Assembly (NCBI GenBank): GCA_039105265.1
Contig: JAPFFF010000001.1
Coordinates: 4,030,001-4,094,000, forward strand
Reading direction: 5' to 3'
Length of the DNA stretch: 64,000 nt
From: Tritrichomonas musculus
Lineage: Eukaryota > Parabasalia > Tritrichomonadida > Tritrichomonadidae
The notes under the pieces are model-generated. The model was not told the DNA's origin. It did not search any database and saw only the letters and a list, made by a program, of their open reading frames with translations. The number at the start of each line of letters is the position of its first letter. The stretch's first letter is position 1. The position numbers and the translations under genes were made by a program. Of the stretch, positions 19,300 to 29,205 are shown one piece after another.

Positions 19300-22035
19300 T
19301 TATTCATCATCAGAGAATAATCCATCAGCAATTGTTTCGTTATTAAGGTCCACTGGTGAAGTTTTAATAATCCCATCTGGATACAAAATTTTATTCCATT
19401 TATGAGAAAATACCTTCTGAAAAACAGCTTTTGTGTCAGAAAATAATGAAATATATGAATCTGAAGAATGACATGCAATCATATGTATAACTTTATATAT
19501 TTCATAAAGATTACAGCTTTCTTTTATTTCAGAGACCATAGGTTCTGTTAATAATAAACATTTCGAATTTAATAATTTCATCATTCTTCCAATAAAAATG
19601 AAAGATGAATTTTCAACTGACTCAAACTCTTTTGAAATTCCTTTAATAATTTGAATCATTATGGCAACAAATGTTTCAACATAATAGTTTTCGAAAAGAA
19701 GATCTGCAATGGCTGCTCGTGCTTCAAGAGGAAGTTGATGATCATCAAAAGATTCAATCATTGATATCAAAATTTTTTCAGCGACCATTTTTTCATACCA
19801 TCTTAAAATTATGCTGTATACTCTGATAGCAGCAGTCATCAAAGGAAGATTTCCAGAACAATTTGAAATAAAGCCAATCAGATGCGGGATAAGAGATGTG
19901 ATTTGTTTTTCATTGCTGTTTTTTATTAATAATCTAAAGCAATAAACAATACCCGGTCCTATCACATTACTAGATAATTGCACTAATGCTGTTTTCAAAA
20001 AGTCAAATGATGTATATTTTTCAGTTACAGTAATAAGCTTTGATATTACTCTAAATGCAGTTAAAACAAGAAGAGGATGAATAAGATCAAGTTTTTGAAG
20101 ATATGTTGTTTCTCGGTTAGCAATATAATCTAGAAAATAATTAATTATTTCTTTTCGTGCGGCATTTGCCTGATCCCCATCGACATCTGTTGCCAATGAA
20201 ACATTGCCGAGAATAACTAATGCATGGCATTTTAATGAGAAAAAAGTTCTACTTTTATTATCGGTTAATAAATTTGAGAGAAATTGAATAATTTCCATAT
20301 CACCAGTATCTCGTGTGGTAAGCAATATACGATTCAGAGAAACCAATGCATCATGCTGAGTTATTAATGATGAATCATAATTCATGATAATATTAAAAAG
20401 CATTTCATTAGGACATTGATAATGTATAACAATAGGAATTCGTGGCTTCATTTCAAATGAAATCCAGTAAATTCCATCAAAAGATTTCATTTTAATTGAC
20501 TTTAATGGCCGATTTTTTGGTAGGTCAGTGAAGTTGACACATTCTGACTTACCATTAACATCTAATAGAACATTTTGAGAAACTTTCCCAAGACTGTGAA
20601 AAGCAACAAAAGATCCTGGAATTTTGGTATTTGATTTCTTTATATTTGTAGTTTGGTATGATACTTGGCAAGACATGAGCGATCTAAGCTCTTTATTTAA
20701 GTTGACATTTATTTGAATTTCAACAATTGGTATAATATTTCCTTTGATCCACACTTTTTGAAAAGTTTTGTCATTATTCGTTAACTTTGATAGGTTTTCA
20801 GTAAAAGATTGCTTGTTCAAATCATTTGGCCAAGCATTTGGAAAATTTCGTGGTTTACGAAAAGAATCAGCAAGAAGACCAGCTATAATATGAATCACGA
20901 ACATCGCCTTTATTCTTAAAGGAGAATTAATTTCCCATCGATTCATAGAGAGAACTACGTTAGCATTGCTCGAAAAAAAGTCTAGTTTTTCGTTTTCAAA
21001 ATTGCGGAGATATTGAATTAGAATAAAATCATATAGTGCCATTCCTTGGCTTCCAATTCCACTTTTTAAAAAAACTCGTGAAGTATATGAAATTAAACCC
21101 GAGAGAAACCAATTCATTTCAAAAGATGGATTAAACCTTCGACAATATATATCAAAAGATAAACCATAAGAAACAGCAGCGACAAGATGATATGATGAAG
21201 GAATTGGGATTATAGATGGAAAATTAAAATAATCTTCTAATAATGACGCTGATAGAATAAAGAAACCTGTTGTAATTTCTAATTGAGTGAAATGATTTGG
21301 TAAAATTAAAAATGGATGATGAGTATGCTGTGCTTTAACCTGTACTTTATTTATATCATCAAGAAAAGAAAAATTTGATGGATCAAATTGGTCAATTGAA
21401 TAAAAATTATATCCATGGATCTTGACTTTATTTATTTCTCCTACAGCCCAAGCCAGTAAATCTAAATTATAAATTGTTGTTAAGTTATATTCTTTTCGAG
21501 TTGGCGTTGACATAATAGGTTTACCAGGACCAATTATGTAATAGCCTTCCCTATCTGCATTCAATATTAATTTTTCAATCGATGTTAATCTCATATCGCA
21601 GAAAACAGGCATCCATCCAGCAATCCCAAATGGGAAATTTGTTGTACAAATAAAGTTATTATAAATAATAATTGACGGATTTTTCTTTTTAATCTCGAAA
21701 ATTATAACTATCATATAATTTTTACGACATATATTAGTTGGTGTTAAGTTTGGTATCGGCGTCCAAAATGGAGATTCTTTTTTTGAAGGGAAGTAGATAT
21801 GAAGATTTCCATATTCATCTTGCGTTGAACTTCTAGAGAAAAAAGCTTTTTGCTGATTAATAGTAACGGATTTTATTAAAATTGAACTTGAGCATAATAA
21901 AGATATTTTATTTTGGTTATAATTAAAAAGATTAGCTAAAAGACAACCTTTAATTGTGCCATTTCTTGGAGATATTTTGTATTCATATGCACAATTACAA
22001 TCAATTTTATTTGTGTCCTTTTCATTCATTTGCAT
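19300..22035 (-). CDS. TAF2-like protein (TFIID subunit related to M1 aminopeptidases)
   Basis: Encodes 911 residues. The N-terminal ~560 residues resemble the M1-peptidase-like body of TAF2. LVAAVSYGLSFDIYCRRFNP followed by FLSGLISYTSRVFLKSGIGS parallels the TAF2 stretch with the ISGYITGLFLKKLFG motif. The segment around YWISFEMKPRIPIVIHYQCP, then MLFNIIMNYDSSLITQHDAL, parallels the TAF2 hallmark (W-x-R-x-D-x-D, then P-D-Y-M, Q-L, D-x-D-V-V-x-Q). The C-terminal ~330 residues are HEAT-like. No HEXXH zinc site or GAMEN motif is present, as expected for the inactive TAF2 branch. In animals TAF1/TAF2 contact the initiator, which is the main promoter element in trichomonads. An inactive aminopeptidase-like protein of other function is the alternative. 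Confidence 0.6.
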   Translation of the reverse strand: MQMNEKDTNKIDCNCAYEYKISPRNGTIKGCLLANLFNYNQNKISLLCSSSILIKSVTINQQKAFFSRSSTQDEYGNLHIYFPSKKESPFWTPIPNLTPTNICRKNYMIVIIFEIKKKNPSIIIYNNFICTTNFPFGIAGWMPVFCDMRLTSIEKLILNADREGYYIIGPGKPIMSTPTRKEYNLTTIYNLDLLAWAVGEINKVKIHGYNFYSIDQFDPSNFSFLDDINKVQVKAQHTHHPFLILPNHFTQLEITTGFFILSASLLEDYFNFPSIIPIPSSYHLVAAVSYGLSFDIYCRRFNPSFEMNWFLSGLISYTSRVFLKSGIGSQGMALYDFILIQYLRNFENEKLDFFSSNANVVLSMNRWEINSPLRIKAMFVIHIIAGLLADSFRKPRNFPNAWPNDLNKQSFTENLSKLTNNDKTFQKVWIKGNIIPIVEIQINVNLNKELRSLMSCQVSYQTTNIKKSNTKIPGSFVAFHSLGKVSQNVLLDVNGKSECVNFTDLPKNRPLKSIKMKSFDGIYWISFEMKPRIPIVIHYQCPNEMLFNIIMNYDSSLITQHDALVSLNRILLTTRDTGDMEIIQFLSNLLTDNKSRTFFSLKCHALVILGNVSLATDVDGDQANAARKEIINYFLDYIANRETTYLQKLDLIHPLLVLTAFRVISKLITVTEKYTSFDFLKTALVQLSSNVIGPGIVYCFRLLIKNSNEKQITSLIPHLIGFISNCSGNLPLMTAAIRVYSIILRWYEKMVAEKILISMIESFDDHQLPLEARAAIADLLFENYYVETFVAIMIQIIKGISKEFESVENSSFIFIGRMMKLLNSKCLLLTEPMVSEIKESCNLYEIYKVIHMIACHSSDSYISLFSDTKAVFQKVFSHKWNKILYPDGIIKTSPVDLNNETIADGLFSDDE

Positions 22036-22316
22036 TCAATGATTTTTTAAGGTTATATTTGGTCTTATAAAAAATGATTATTTTTTTCTTCTTTTTTTTC
22101 TCTTCCTAAATAAATTGAATATTAAAAATATATAAAAAAGAAATCATAATAAATCAGTTCATTTTCAAATTAAATGGAAAAATGCTATGAAATATTTGTA
22201 AATAAAAGAAGATAAACAATTAAAAATTAATTGAAAATTTGAAAGCCGATAACATATTATATCAAAATATATTTTTATTTTATTGAATTTTTTAAATTTT
22301 ATATATTTGTTTTCAA
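22036..22316. promoter_or_regulatory. Divergent promoter, initiator candidate for the TAF2-like gene
   Basis: The 281 bp separate divergent TAF2-like (minus) and ANTH (plus) genes. On the minus strand TCATT (22042 to 22038) matches TCA-Py-W with its A about 5 nt before the ATG. On the plus side the ATG follows TTTTCAAATG, where the position after TCA is A and so does not fit the strict consensus. Confidence 0.4.
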
Positions 22317-23129
22317 ATGTTTGTAACTACACCACCTGGAGATGAATGGCATTGGATACGTGATATTCACAATTCGTATCATAAATGGACTCAGCAATCA
22401 CTTGCATCATGGCTAACAAAAGCAACGAAAGATAATAGTAAACCTCCAAAAGCAAAACATGTTAGGCGCATTTTGATTGCTTCTCTTCGTGATCCATGCG
22501 TTACACCACTCTTTGTAGCACAATACTTTTTAGATGAAAGACCATGGAGAGATGATGCTCGTATTTCTGCAAAATGCTTATATATAATGCTTGTTTTACT
22601 TCAATATCGTGAAGAACTTGCTTCACAATTTGAAGTTTCCAGATTTACTGATAAAGTTGTGGCTTACTGGGATGGAAAATTCCCAGAAGAAAAACAACAG
22701 ATTTCTACAGCAATTTCTCTAAGAATTGGCTCAATTATTCATTCAAAACTCATATTTCATCAAAATCATCCTGAGGTTGAAGGAAATTTTGCTATCAAAG
22801 GAGAACGAAACTTTGATAAGATAATACCAGATTTGAGAAAGCATTTAAAAACTGTTGAATATGAAACAATGGGAGTAGAAGCAGCTGTTTCTTCTAGTGA
22901 AAGTTTTACTGCAACAGTTTTATGGCAACCAATGGTTGATGAAACAGTTTCTGCATATCGATTATTGAAATCAATTGATAAAAGTTCAGAAAGCAATATT
23001 ATATTGGGTGATTGTGAAAAACTTATTCAAAAACTGCCAGATTATCCATTTATTGCAACAACAGTTATTTTCCCACTTCCTGGAGAGAATATCACAATTC
23101 CAAGAGAAAGATTCCCAAAGAATATTTGA
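22317..23129 (+). CDS. ANTH-domain protein (clathrin-adaptor type)
   Basis: Encodes 270 residues, about the length of an ANTH domain alone. The diagnostic phosphoinositide-binding motif (K/G)A(T/I)x6(P/L/V)KxK(H/Y) is present exactly as KATKDNSKPPKAKH (residues 35-48), followed by VRRILIASLRD. The WRDDARISAKCLYIMLVLLQ helix fits the AP180/CALM superhelix. The domain binds PI(4,5)P2 and promotes clathrin coat assembly at the plasma membrane. Unlike AP180, CALM or Hip1R, there is no long disordered tail with clathrin- or adaptor-binding motifs, so it would be a minimal membrane-binding version. Some helices after residue ~170 are less conserved. Confidence 0.8.
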   Translation: MFVTTPPGDEWHWIRDIHNSYHKWTQQSLASWLTKATKDNSKPPKAKHVRRILIASLRDPCVTPLFVAQYFLDERPWRDDARISAKCLYIMLVLLQYREELASQFEVSRFTDKVVAYWDGKFPEEKQQISTAISLRIGSIIHSKLIFHQNHPEVEGNFAIKGERNFDKIIPDLRKHLKTVEYETMGVEAAVSSSESFTATVLWQPMVDETVSAYRLLKSIDKSSESNIILGDCEKLIQKLPDYPFIATTVIFPLPGENITIPRERFPKNI

Positions 23130-23961
23130 TTAATTCGAAATTTGATACAAATGTTTTCACAAATAACTAACTAACTAAATATATATATTTAAGTTATTGA
23201 ATTAAGATTAAGAATCAGCTGATTATTTTTTAAATTATTTAAGGCATCAAATAAACAGTTATCATAATTTGTTTAGAATAAGCTAACAACAATGAGTTTG
23301 ACATATTTTGGGGATTTAATGTAATTGATGAAAAACTGATTTGAATGAATAAACATAATATTTTTGTAGTAATTTTCTCTTCAAAATTTTGAAATAATTT
23401 TCTGCCATGATTCAATAAATTATGATATTTCACTTTTATTTATTTAGATATACATATATATCTAAAAGAGTTGTTTAGATTGCTCAAACCTTTCTATATA
23501 CAAAATTGTAAATAAATAGAAAAATTGAGATGAACAATTTACAAAATTGAGATATGCTAACAAATATTATTGAAAATAGCTATTTAAATTTAAAACATAA
23601 TTGAGAAAAATAAATTAACGGCCGCCTTTCTTTACTAAGAGGTCTAATATATACACATTTTTTGAATTTAAAGCATGAACTTTAAATTTAAATTTAAATA
23701 TTTTTTTATTGACTTATTCAAATCTTTTGATAAAAAGATGAATTCATTCATCTTTTTCAAATAATACGTTAAGATTTTTTAATGAACGTGATTATATTAT
23801 TAATTTTTGTTTCATCTGAAGTCTTAATGTTGATATAATAACATTCTTCATCAAAAAATATTCATCCTCAAAAAAAAAAATTTTTTTTCGTAATTTTGTA
23901 TACTTTTTGAATTTGAATATTTTAATTTCCATAACTTTTTTCTTACTTTTACACTATTTTT
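23130..23961. other. AT-rich intergenic region with one GC-rich patch
   Basis: About 830 bp with no supported gene. A single GC-rich word, ACGGCCGCC, at about 23618-23626 stands out from the AT background. On the minus strand it ends a short open stretch (KVHALNSKNVYILDLLVKKG, then GR and a stop), but this lacks an ATG and is too short to call. Confidence 0.4.
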
Positions 23962-26553
23962 ATGAAAACGCAACTTTCTCCTTCTTTTACACAAATTACT
24001 TCTCCTCATCAAGGTCCAAAAATACCTACTCGCTTTCATATTGAACAAAATGAATTAATTTACGAAAAACTTATTGGTGCTGGCGCATGCGGCGAAGTTT
24101 GGCTTGGTACATATATACCTAAACAGTTACGAGTTGCAATCAAAAAGCTCTATTCAATTGAGTTTAACGATAATGATTTCAAATCTTGGGTTAGAGAAAT
24201 CGAAATTCATGCAACACTCCAGAATCAATTTCTTCTTCCTTTTATTGGCTATACATCAAGTCATCCATATACAATTATTACACCTGAAATGCCAAATGGC
24301 TCATTATACGATGCTCTTCACAATCCAGAGAGTAAAATTAAACTTAATGGAACTGAATTAACTAAAATTGGCTATTGCATTGCATGTGGAATGCGTTATC
24401 TTCATGATCGCCATATAATGCATCGAGATTTAAAGTCGCCAAATGTACTTCTTGACAATGATAAACTTCCAAAAATATGCGATTTTGGCCTTTCTAGAAC
24501 CCGCGAACTTCAATCAAATCTTACAAAAACTGTTGGAACACCACAATGGATGGCACCTGAATTAATTAAATGCGCAGATTATGATGAAAGCATTGATGTT
24601 TATGCATATGGCGTTGTTTTATGGGAAATGCTTACCGGCATGGTCCCTTTTGAAGGGAAGGAATCTTTTCAAATAATTTATGTTTTATTATCAGATCCCA
24701 ACCCACATCCAATTCCACCTGATGCTCCAGAACCATTAAGTAATTTAATACAAAAATGTGTATCACAAGATCCCAAAAGTAGGCCAACATTTACTGATAT
24801 CATTAGTGATTTTGAAAATCATAATGTCAGATTTGATGGGTGCGATGAAAATTCATTCAACGACTTAATGATGACAACTAATGAATCAAGAATGCCAGTT
24901 CACTTAGCTCATGCAACTAAAAAACGAGTTAGAAAAGCATCCACTTCTCAATGTTTTCGAACTCCTAGGCAAATACCAATTCCAATTCCGAAAGATTCGA
25001 ATGCAATGTATGACATTTCTCCAAAAAAGAGGAAGCTTTCATTATATGCTGCTTCATCAATGAATAATGCAATAGGTGATCCAGAATCCGAATTTCACCA
25101 ACAAACTGAATCACCTCAAGAATCTCTTTTTGAAAATATTCAGAAAAATTTGGATTTGCTTGGATCAAGTAATATAAAAGAAATTGAAGATGGATTACTT
25201 TTCTTCGAGAGTAATGCAGAAAATGCTTACAACTTCATCGCAACACTACCATTTTGGGAACAGATTCTAAGACTTTGCTTGTCTTGTTCTTCCGATTTAG
25301 AGCAACGGATAAACCACTTAATGATTCAATATGCAAAAATTTGGGAAGTTTTATCATCAATCAAACGTGTTAAAAATTTACATTTATTCATTAATTCAAA
25401 AACACTAGATCTTTTTCTTTACGTCGTTAGCATGATTCCAGAATTAATTGATGCGAACATGATTGAACGATTAAAAACGATGGTTTTAGAAACTGAACAA
25501 GATACACAATACCATTCCATCATTCTTCTTTGTAAAATTTATCAATTTGTTGAAACCCTCAGTATTCGAGAAGCTATAATTACATTTTTCTTTTCAATCG
25601 TTCCGAAATTTTCAGATAAAGTAGGTGGCCATTTAGTCTTTTTAAAACTTTTCTCACATTGGATGAACGAACAATCACCAAACTTAGATAATCCTTTAAC
25701 AGATATAATCATTTGCTTATTCATTAAATCGGAAATTGATGAAAATGTAATTGCAGCTTATCATGCTTTATTTGTTCTCAACAAAAATGTAAACAGTATT
25801 AGTGTCGACGTTTTTTCACATCTCCAAAGAAATGAAAAACTAGCAGATTGTGCACTTGATTATTTAGCACGTGTTGAACCATCAACTTTTGAAGCAAATA
25901 TTATTGATGTACTTCTCAATTGTTTTCAGATGTATAATAATCAAAAAATAACACTTTTACTATGCAAAATTGCCTCAAAAAAGCCGAACATTTTCTTTGA
26001 AAATGACGCATGGATAAAATTGAGAGGATTTCAAGCTGTCGCCATTTTCCCTGTTTTTCTTGTTTTATGTCAGAAAAGAATTGACTTCTTTTCGAAAAAT
26101 GAAAATGTTCCGAAATTTATGTGTGAAGTTTTGAAATTTGATGACCATGACTCTTTACCATCCCTTTGTTGGGCTTTACTAAAAGTGAAAATTACTCCCG
26201 AATTAGCAGAAAAATTTGAGTCATCAAGATTTATTTACATTGCCTGTCAAAAAATTAAAAAAACAAAACAACTACAATCAATTATAGCTGGTTCAAAGCT
26301 GATTTCTTGCTTTGCAAAAGTTAGCTATTCATCATCTTATCAGGTAATTGTACAACATTTGAGTCGTTGTGCAGCTGAAAAAAGCGAATTAGGACCAATT
26401 TGCATAAAAACGTTGGCTATTCTAGTAAAATATCCAAAATTGAGGAACGTGTTCGAATTGTGTCAAGTTGAATCAATTGTGAATAAATATAAAGTCATAG
26501 AAGGATTAAAAGAACCAATAAAAGAAATTTTATCAGCTCTCTCTTATTCGTGA
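23962..26553 (+). CDS. TKL-type protein kinase with C-terminal helical-repeat region
   Basis: Encodes 863 residues. The kinase domain is at ~32-295, with GAGACGEVWLG (39-49), VAIKKL (K61), HRDLKSPNVLL (D156), DFGLSR (D174) and GTPQWMAPEL. The HRDLKSxN loop is typical of tyrosine-kinase-like (TKL) kinases. All catalytic residues are intact. Residues ~300-380 form a Ser/Pro/Arg-rich linker (PRQIPIPIPK, SPKKRKLSLY). Residues ~390-863 are alpha-helical with ARM/HEAT-like spacing. TKL kinases are greatly expanded in trichomonads, and kinase plus helical-repeat C-terminus is a common layout there. Substrate and pathway are unknown. It lies in the same direction as the ANTH gene, but an 830-bp gap argues against co-transcription. 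Confidence 0.92.
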   Translation: MKTQLSPSFTQITSPHQGPKIPTRFHIEQNELIYEKLIGAGACGEVWLGTYIPKQLRVAIKKLYSIEFNDNDFKSWVREIEIHATLQNQFLLPFIGYTSSHPYTIITPEMPNGSLYDALHNPESKIKLNGTELTKIGYCIACGMRYLHDRHIMHRDLKSPNVLLDNDKLPKICDFGLSRTRELQSNLTKTVGTPQWMAPELIKCADYDESIDVYAYGVVLWEMLTGMVPFEGKESFQIIYVLLSDPNPHPIPPDAPEPLSNLIQKCVSQDPKSRPTFTDIISDFENHNVRFDGCDENSFNDLMMTTNESRMPVHLAHATKKRVRKASTSQCFRTPRQIPIPIPKDSNAMYDISPKKRKLSLYAASSMNNAIGDPESEFHQQTESPQESLFENIQKNLDLLGSSNIKEIEDGLLFFESNAENAYNFIATLPFWEQILRLCLSCSSDLEQRINHLMIQYAKIWEVLSSIKRVKNLHLFINSKTLDLFLYVVSMIPELIDANMIERLKTMVLETEQDTQYHSIILLCKIYQFVETLSIREAIITFFFSIVPKFSDKVGGHLVFLKLFSHWMNEQSPNLDNPLTDIIICLFIKSEIDENVIAAYHALFVLNKNVNSISVDVFSHLQRNEKLADCALDYLARVEPSTFEANIIDVLLNCFQMYNNQKITLLLCKIASKKPNIFFENDAWIKLRGFQAVAIFPVFLVLCQKRIDFFSKNENVPKFMCEVLKFDDHDSLPSLCWALLKVKITPELAEKFESSRFIYIACQKIKKTKQLQSIIAGSKLISCFAKVSYSSSYQVIVQHLSRCAAEKSELGPICIKTLAILVKYPKLRNVFELCQVESIVNKYKVIEGLKEPIKEILSALSYS

Positions 26554-26818
26554 CTCTAACCTGCATGTGTTTATAATAAATATCATGATTTATTAATTTT
26601 TTCTTTTTTCTTTTTTATTTTGGGATGATCATGAAATTATTAATATTTATTAAAAATTTTTAGGGTTTAGAATGCAAACCATATTTAGTTAATATTTCAA
26701 CGTATAGATCAATTAATATAAAATTGCTAAAAAAAGAATAAATATCGAAAACTACAAACATATTTAATATATAATTATTACAAAAAAAAAAATAAGTAAA
26801 TATATTGAAGAGATTAAA

Positions 26819-28441
26819 TTATCTCCTCAAGCAAGGAATCTTGGTTTTGTTCTTTCCAACAATAGGAAGTTTCAATAATTGCTTGTAATAAGATGAATTC
26901 TTGTTTTGCAATGAAGATCTTGCTTTTGGATAAGGCTGGGGTTTAATTTTCTTTACTGCTGGTGGATTAAGAGTTGATGACAAAAGAGGTTTGGGTGGGC
27001 AATTTGTTATTATTGGCTGTTTAGAAATTATATTTTTTTCATTGCTTATTTCGGAATTTGCTCGATTTTTACTATTTGTCGCTTTGCTGGTGTTTGTTGC
27101 TTTTATATCATTTTCATTTGATGATTCTCGATTTGAAGGTAGGGAATCTACATTATTAGTAGAAACATTTGGAAGTTTTGGATTTTTAGGTTGAGTTACC
27201 AAAAACAGATCGATATCAGTATTGTTATTATTATTCACACAATCATTGCTATTATTATTATTATTATTTCCCTGAGCTTCCAAAAGTTTTTGTCGTAACT
27301 TTGAAAAACGACCTTCATTTTCATTATTATCTTCTTGTTTAATTTTGCTATTGTAAATTTTTTGTTGTCGCTTTTTCTTGTCTTGTTCAAAAGCTTTCAT
27401 TTTCTTTTCTTGAAGTCTCATATATAATCGTTCCTTGCGTTTCATTTCTTCTTCAGCCTTTGATTTTTTATCTTTTTTTATCTTTTCAAACTGCGATTCT
27501 TCACCTTTTAATTGTTGCATTCGAAGTTGAGCTTTTTGCTTAATAAGCTGTTGCTTTTCTTCACGTTCTAGGCGGCATCTTTCTTCATTTGCTTTGACCC
27601 TAATATTAACAAGCATTATGTCATTTTTTATATTGTTTTCAGTATTAATGATATTTTTTCTTCCGTTAAGTTGAAAATGTTCACCAGGGTCATTTTGATC
27701 CATATTAGGATTTTTAGGATGTAAACGGTTTGTAGCATATTTTTTCCTTCTTTCAGCAACAGATGGACGACGGTTTGTTGAAGGCTTACTATTTTGTCTT
27801 TGCGAATTTGGCAATGAAGCCTGAGCTTTTCGTGATCGAAATTTATGAGAAGAACTTTTAGTTGTTTTTTTCTTTCTTTTTCTTTTATTGCGAGAACTTG
27901 TATTATCATTTCCTGAATCTAATTCGTCTGCTTCCTCATCAATTGATGATTTCTTTTTCGTTTTTTTCCTTCCTGACTTTAGACCTTTCTTCTTTTTTCT
28001 TGATGATTGAGATTTACCTGTAGCTGCAATAATATTTTGATCGAGTTCATCGTTATTTTCGTCAATTGTTTTCGGAATAGGAACTTTGGTATTAGCCATC
28101 ATTAATATTCGATTTCTTTCTTCAATAACCTTTTCAATTGCTTCAAATCGTTTTTTTTCTAATTCATTCATTATTTGTAGTTTCATTTCTGAATCATCAG
28201 AAAAGGTAGTACCTGCATCAGTACGGCTACTGAGTAATACAAGATCATCAGCGCTAATTCCAAGATTTTTCATTGCCATAATTGTTGCTTCTTCTGTAAA
28301 TTGAGGAGGAGTTTTAATTGATTCAGCACGTATGTCGAGAATTCCAAAATCTTTTGTTTTAAGCGGAGGGTTCATAAGATCAACGGCAGTTTCTTGAGTT
28401 AAATAAGATATTATATTATCTGATGGCGCTACAATTGTCAT
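26819..28441 (-). CDS. Basic coiled-coil protein, low complexity
   Basis: Encodes 540 residues. An ordered N-terminus (~1-120) contains EEATIMAMKNLGISADDLVL and an amphipathic helix EKKRFEAIEKVIEERNRIL. A Lys/Ser/Arg-rich region at ~140-235 (SSRKKKKGLKSGRKK) follows. A charged coiled coil spans ~275-383 (EERCRLEREEKQQLIKQKAQ). Asn runs follow near ~385-410, then a Ser/Asn/Pro-rich tail ending in basic residues. The N-terminal pattern reminds me of coiled-coil proteins linked to axonemes in other protists, but this is a weak recollection, not a demonstrated match. Cytoskeletal or nucleic-acid-binding roles are both possible. The long uninterrupted frame and clear domain segmentation support a real gene. 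Confidence 0.75.
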   Translation of the reverse strand: MTIVAPSDNIISYLTQETAVDLMNPPLKTKDFGILDIRAESIKTPPQFTEEATIMAMKNLGISADDLVLLSSRTDAGTTFSDDSEMKLQIMNELEKKRFEAIEKVIEERNRILMMANTKVPIPKTIDENNDELDQNIIAATGKSQSSRKKKKGLKSGRKKTKKKSSIDEEADELDSGNDNTSSRNKRKRKKKTTKSSSHKFRSRKAQASLPNSQRQNSKPSTNRRPSVAERRKKYATNRLHPKNPNMDQNDPGEHFQLNGRKNIINTENNIKNDIMLVNIRVKANEERCRLEREEKQQLIKQKAQLRMQQLKGEESQFEKIKKDKKSKAEEEMKRKERLYMRLQEKKMKAFEQDKKKRQQKIYNSKIKQEDNNENEGRFSKLRQKLLEAQGNNNNNNSNDCVNNNNNTDIDLFLVTQPKNPKLPNVSTNNVDSLPSNRESSNENDIKATNTSKATNSKNRANSEISNEKNIISKQPIITNCPPKPLLSSTLNPPAVKKIKPQPYPKARSSLQNKNSSYYKQLLKLPIVGKNKTKIPCLRR

Positions 28442-29205
28442 AATACGATTAAAATCGTGAATTAACGGTTATGAAAAAAAAAAAAAAAAAAGGACGAAAA
28501 TTTATTTTGATAGAAAATTTTATATCAAACTGAAACTTTTTTAAAATTAAAATATCTTTATTAAAATAGCTTTTAAAAAATTTTATAAATATTTATCAAA
28601 TACAAATATATATTTATATGTTTATAATTGGAACAATTAATGAAAATTATGAAAATTAAAAAGTTATAATCATATTATTATCTTATTGATTTTATTTTTG
28701 AGATAAAATATAAATATATATATAAAATAATATTTCCTTTTCTAGTTTATATACAATAATTAATTGCTATTTTTCAGATTTGCGATAGATAAAGAAAAAT
28801 AAATTTTTGAGAGATTAGCTATTTGAGAGTTTTGAAATTTTTGTTTTCTTTAACTAATATCTAGATATAAATTTTAATTTCTTAATATTATAAAGTATTT
28901 TTTAAATTATAAATTATTTATTTAAATTATTTAAAAGATAAAATAATATTAAAATATAATACTTTCAATGTTATAAAACATAAATATATTTTTATCATTT
29001 TGATGAGAAATTCAAAAACGATCTTTTTTTTTCAATGCATTGAAGAATAATTCACTCAATAATTTGAATTTATTTTTCATAATTTTTTGAAAACTGAATT
29101 TTAATATAAATATTATTTATTAATGAATAAACACCCCATATACTATTTAATAATAATGTAAATTTCAAACAAAAATTATTATTATTAGTCATTCTTTCTA
29201 TCTCT
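28442..29205. other. AT-rich intergenic region
   Basis: About 760 bp between two minus-strand genes, with a homopolymer A run at about 28473-28490 just upstream of the coiled-coil gene. No ORF, RNA gene or TIR structure was seen. Confidence 0.45.

Noticed and set aside
23600-23700. Small gene or RNA at the GGCCGCC patch
   Set aside because: The open stretch has no ATG and only about 32 codons, and no tRNA or snRNA fold could be recognised.
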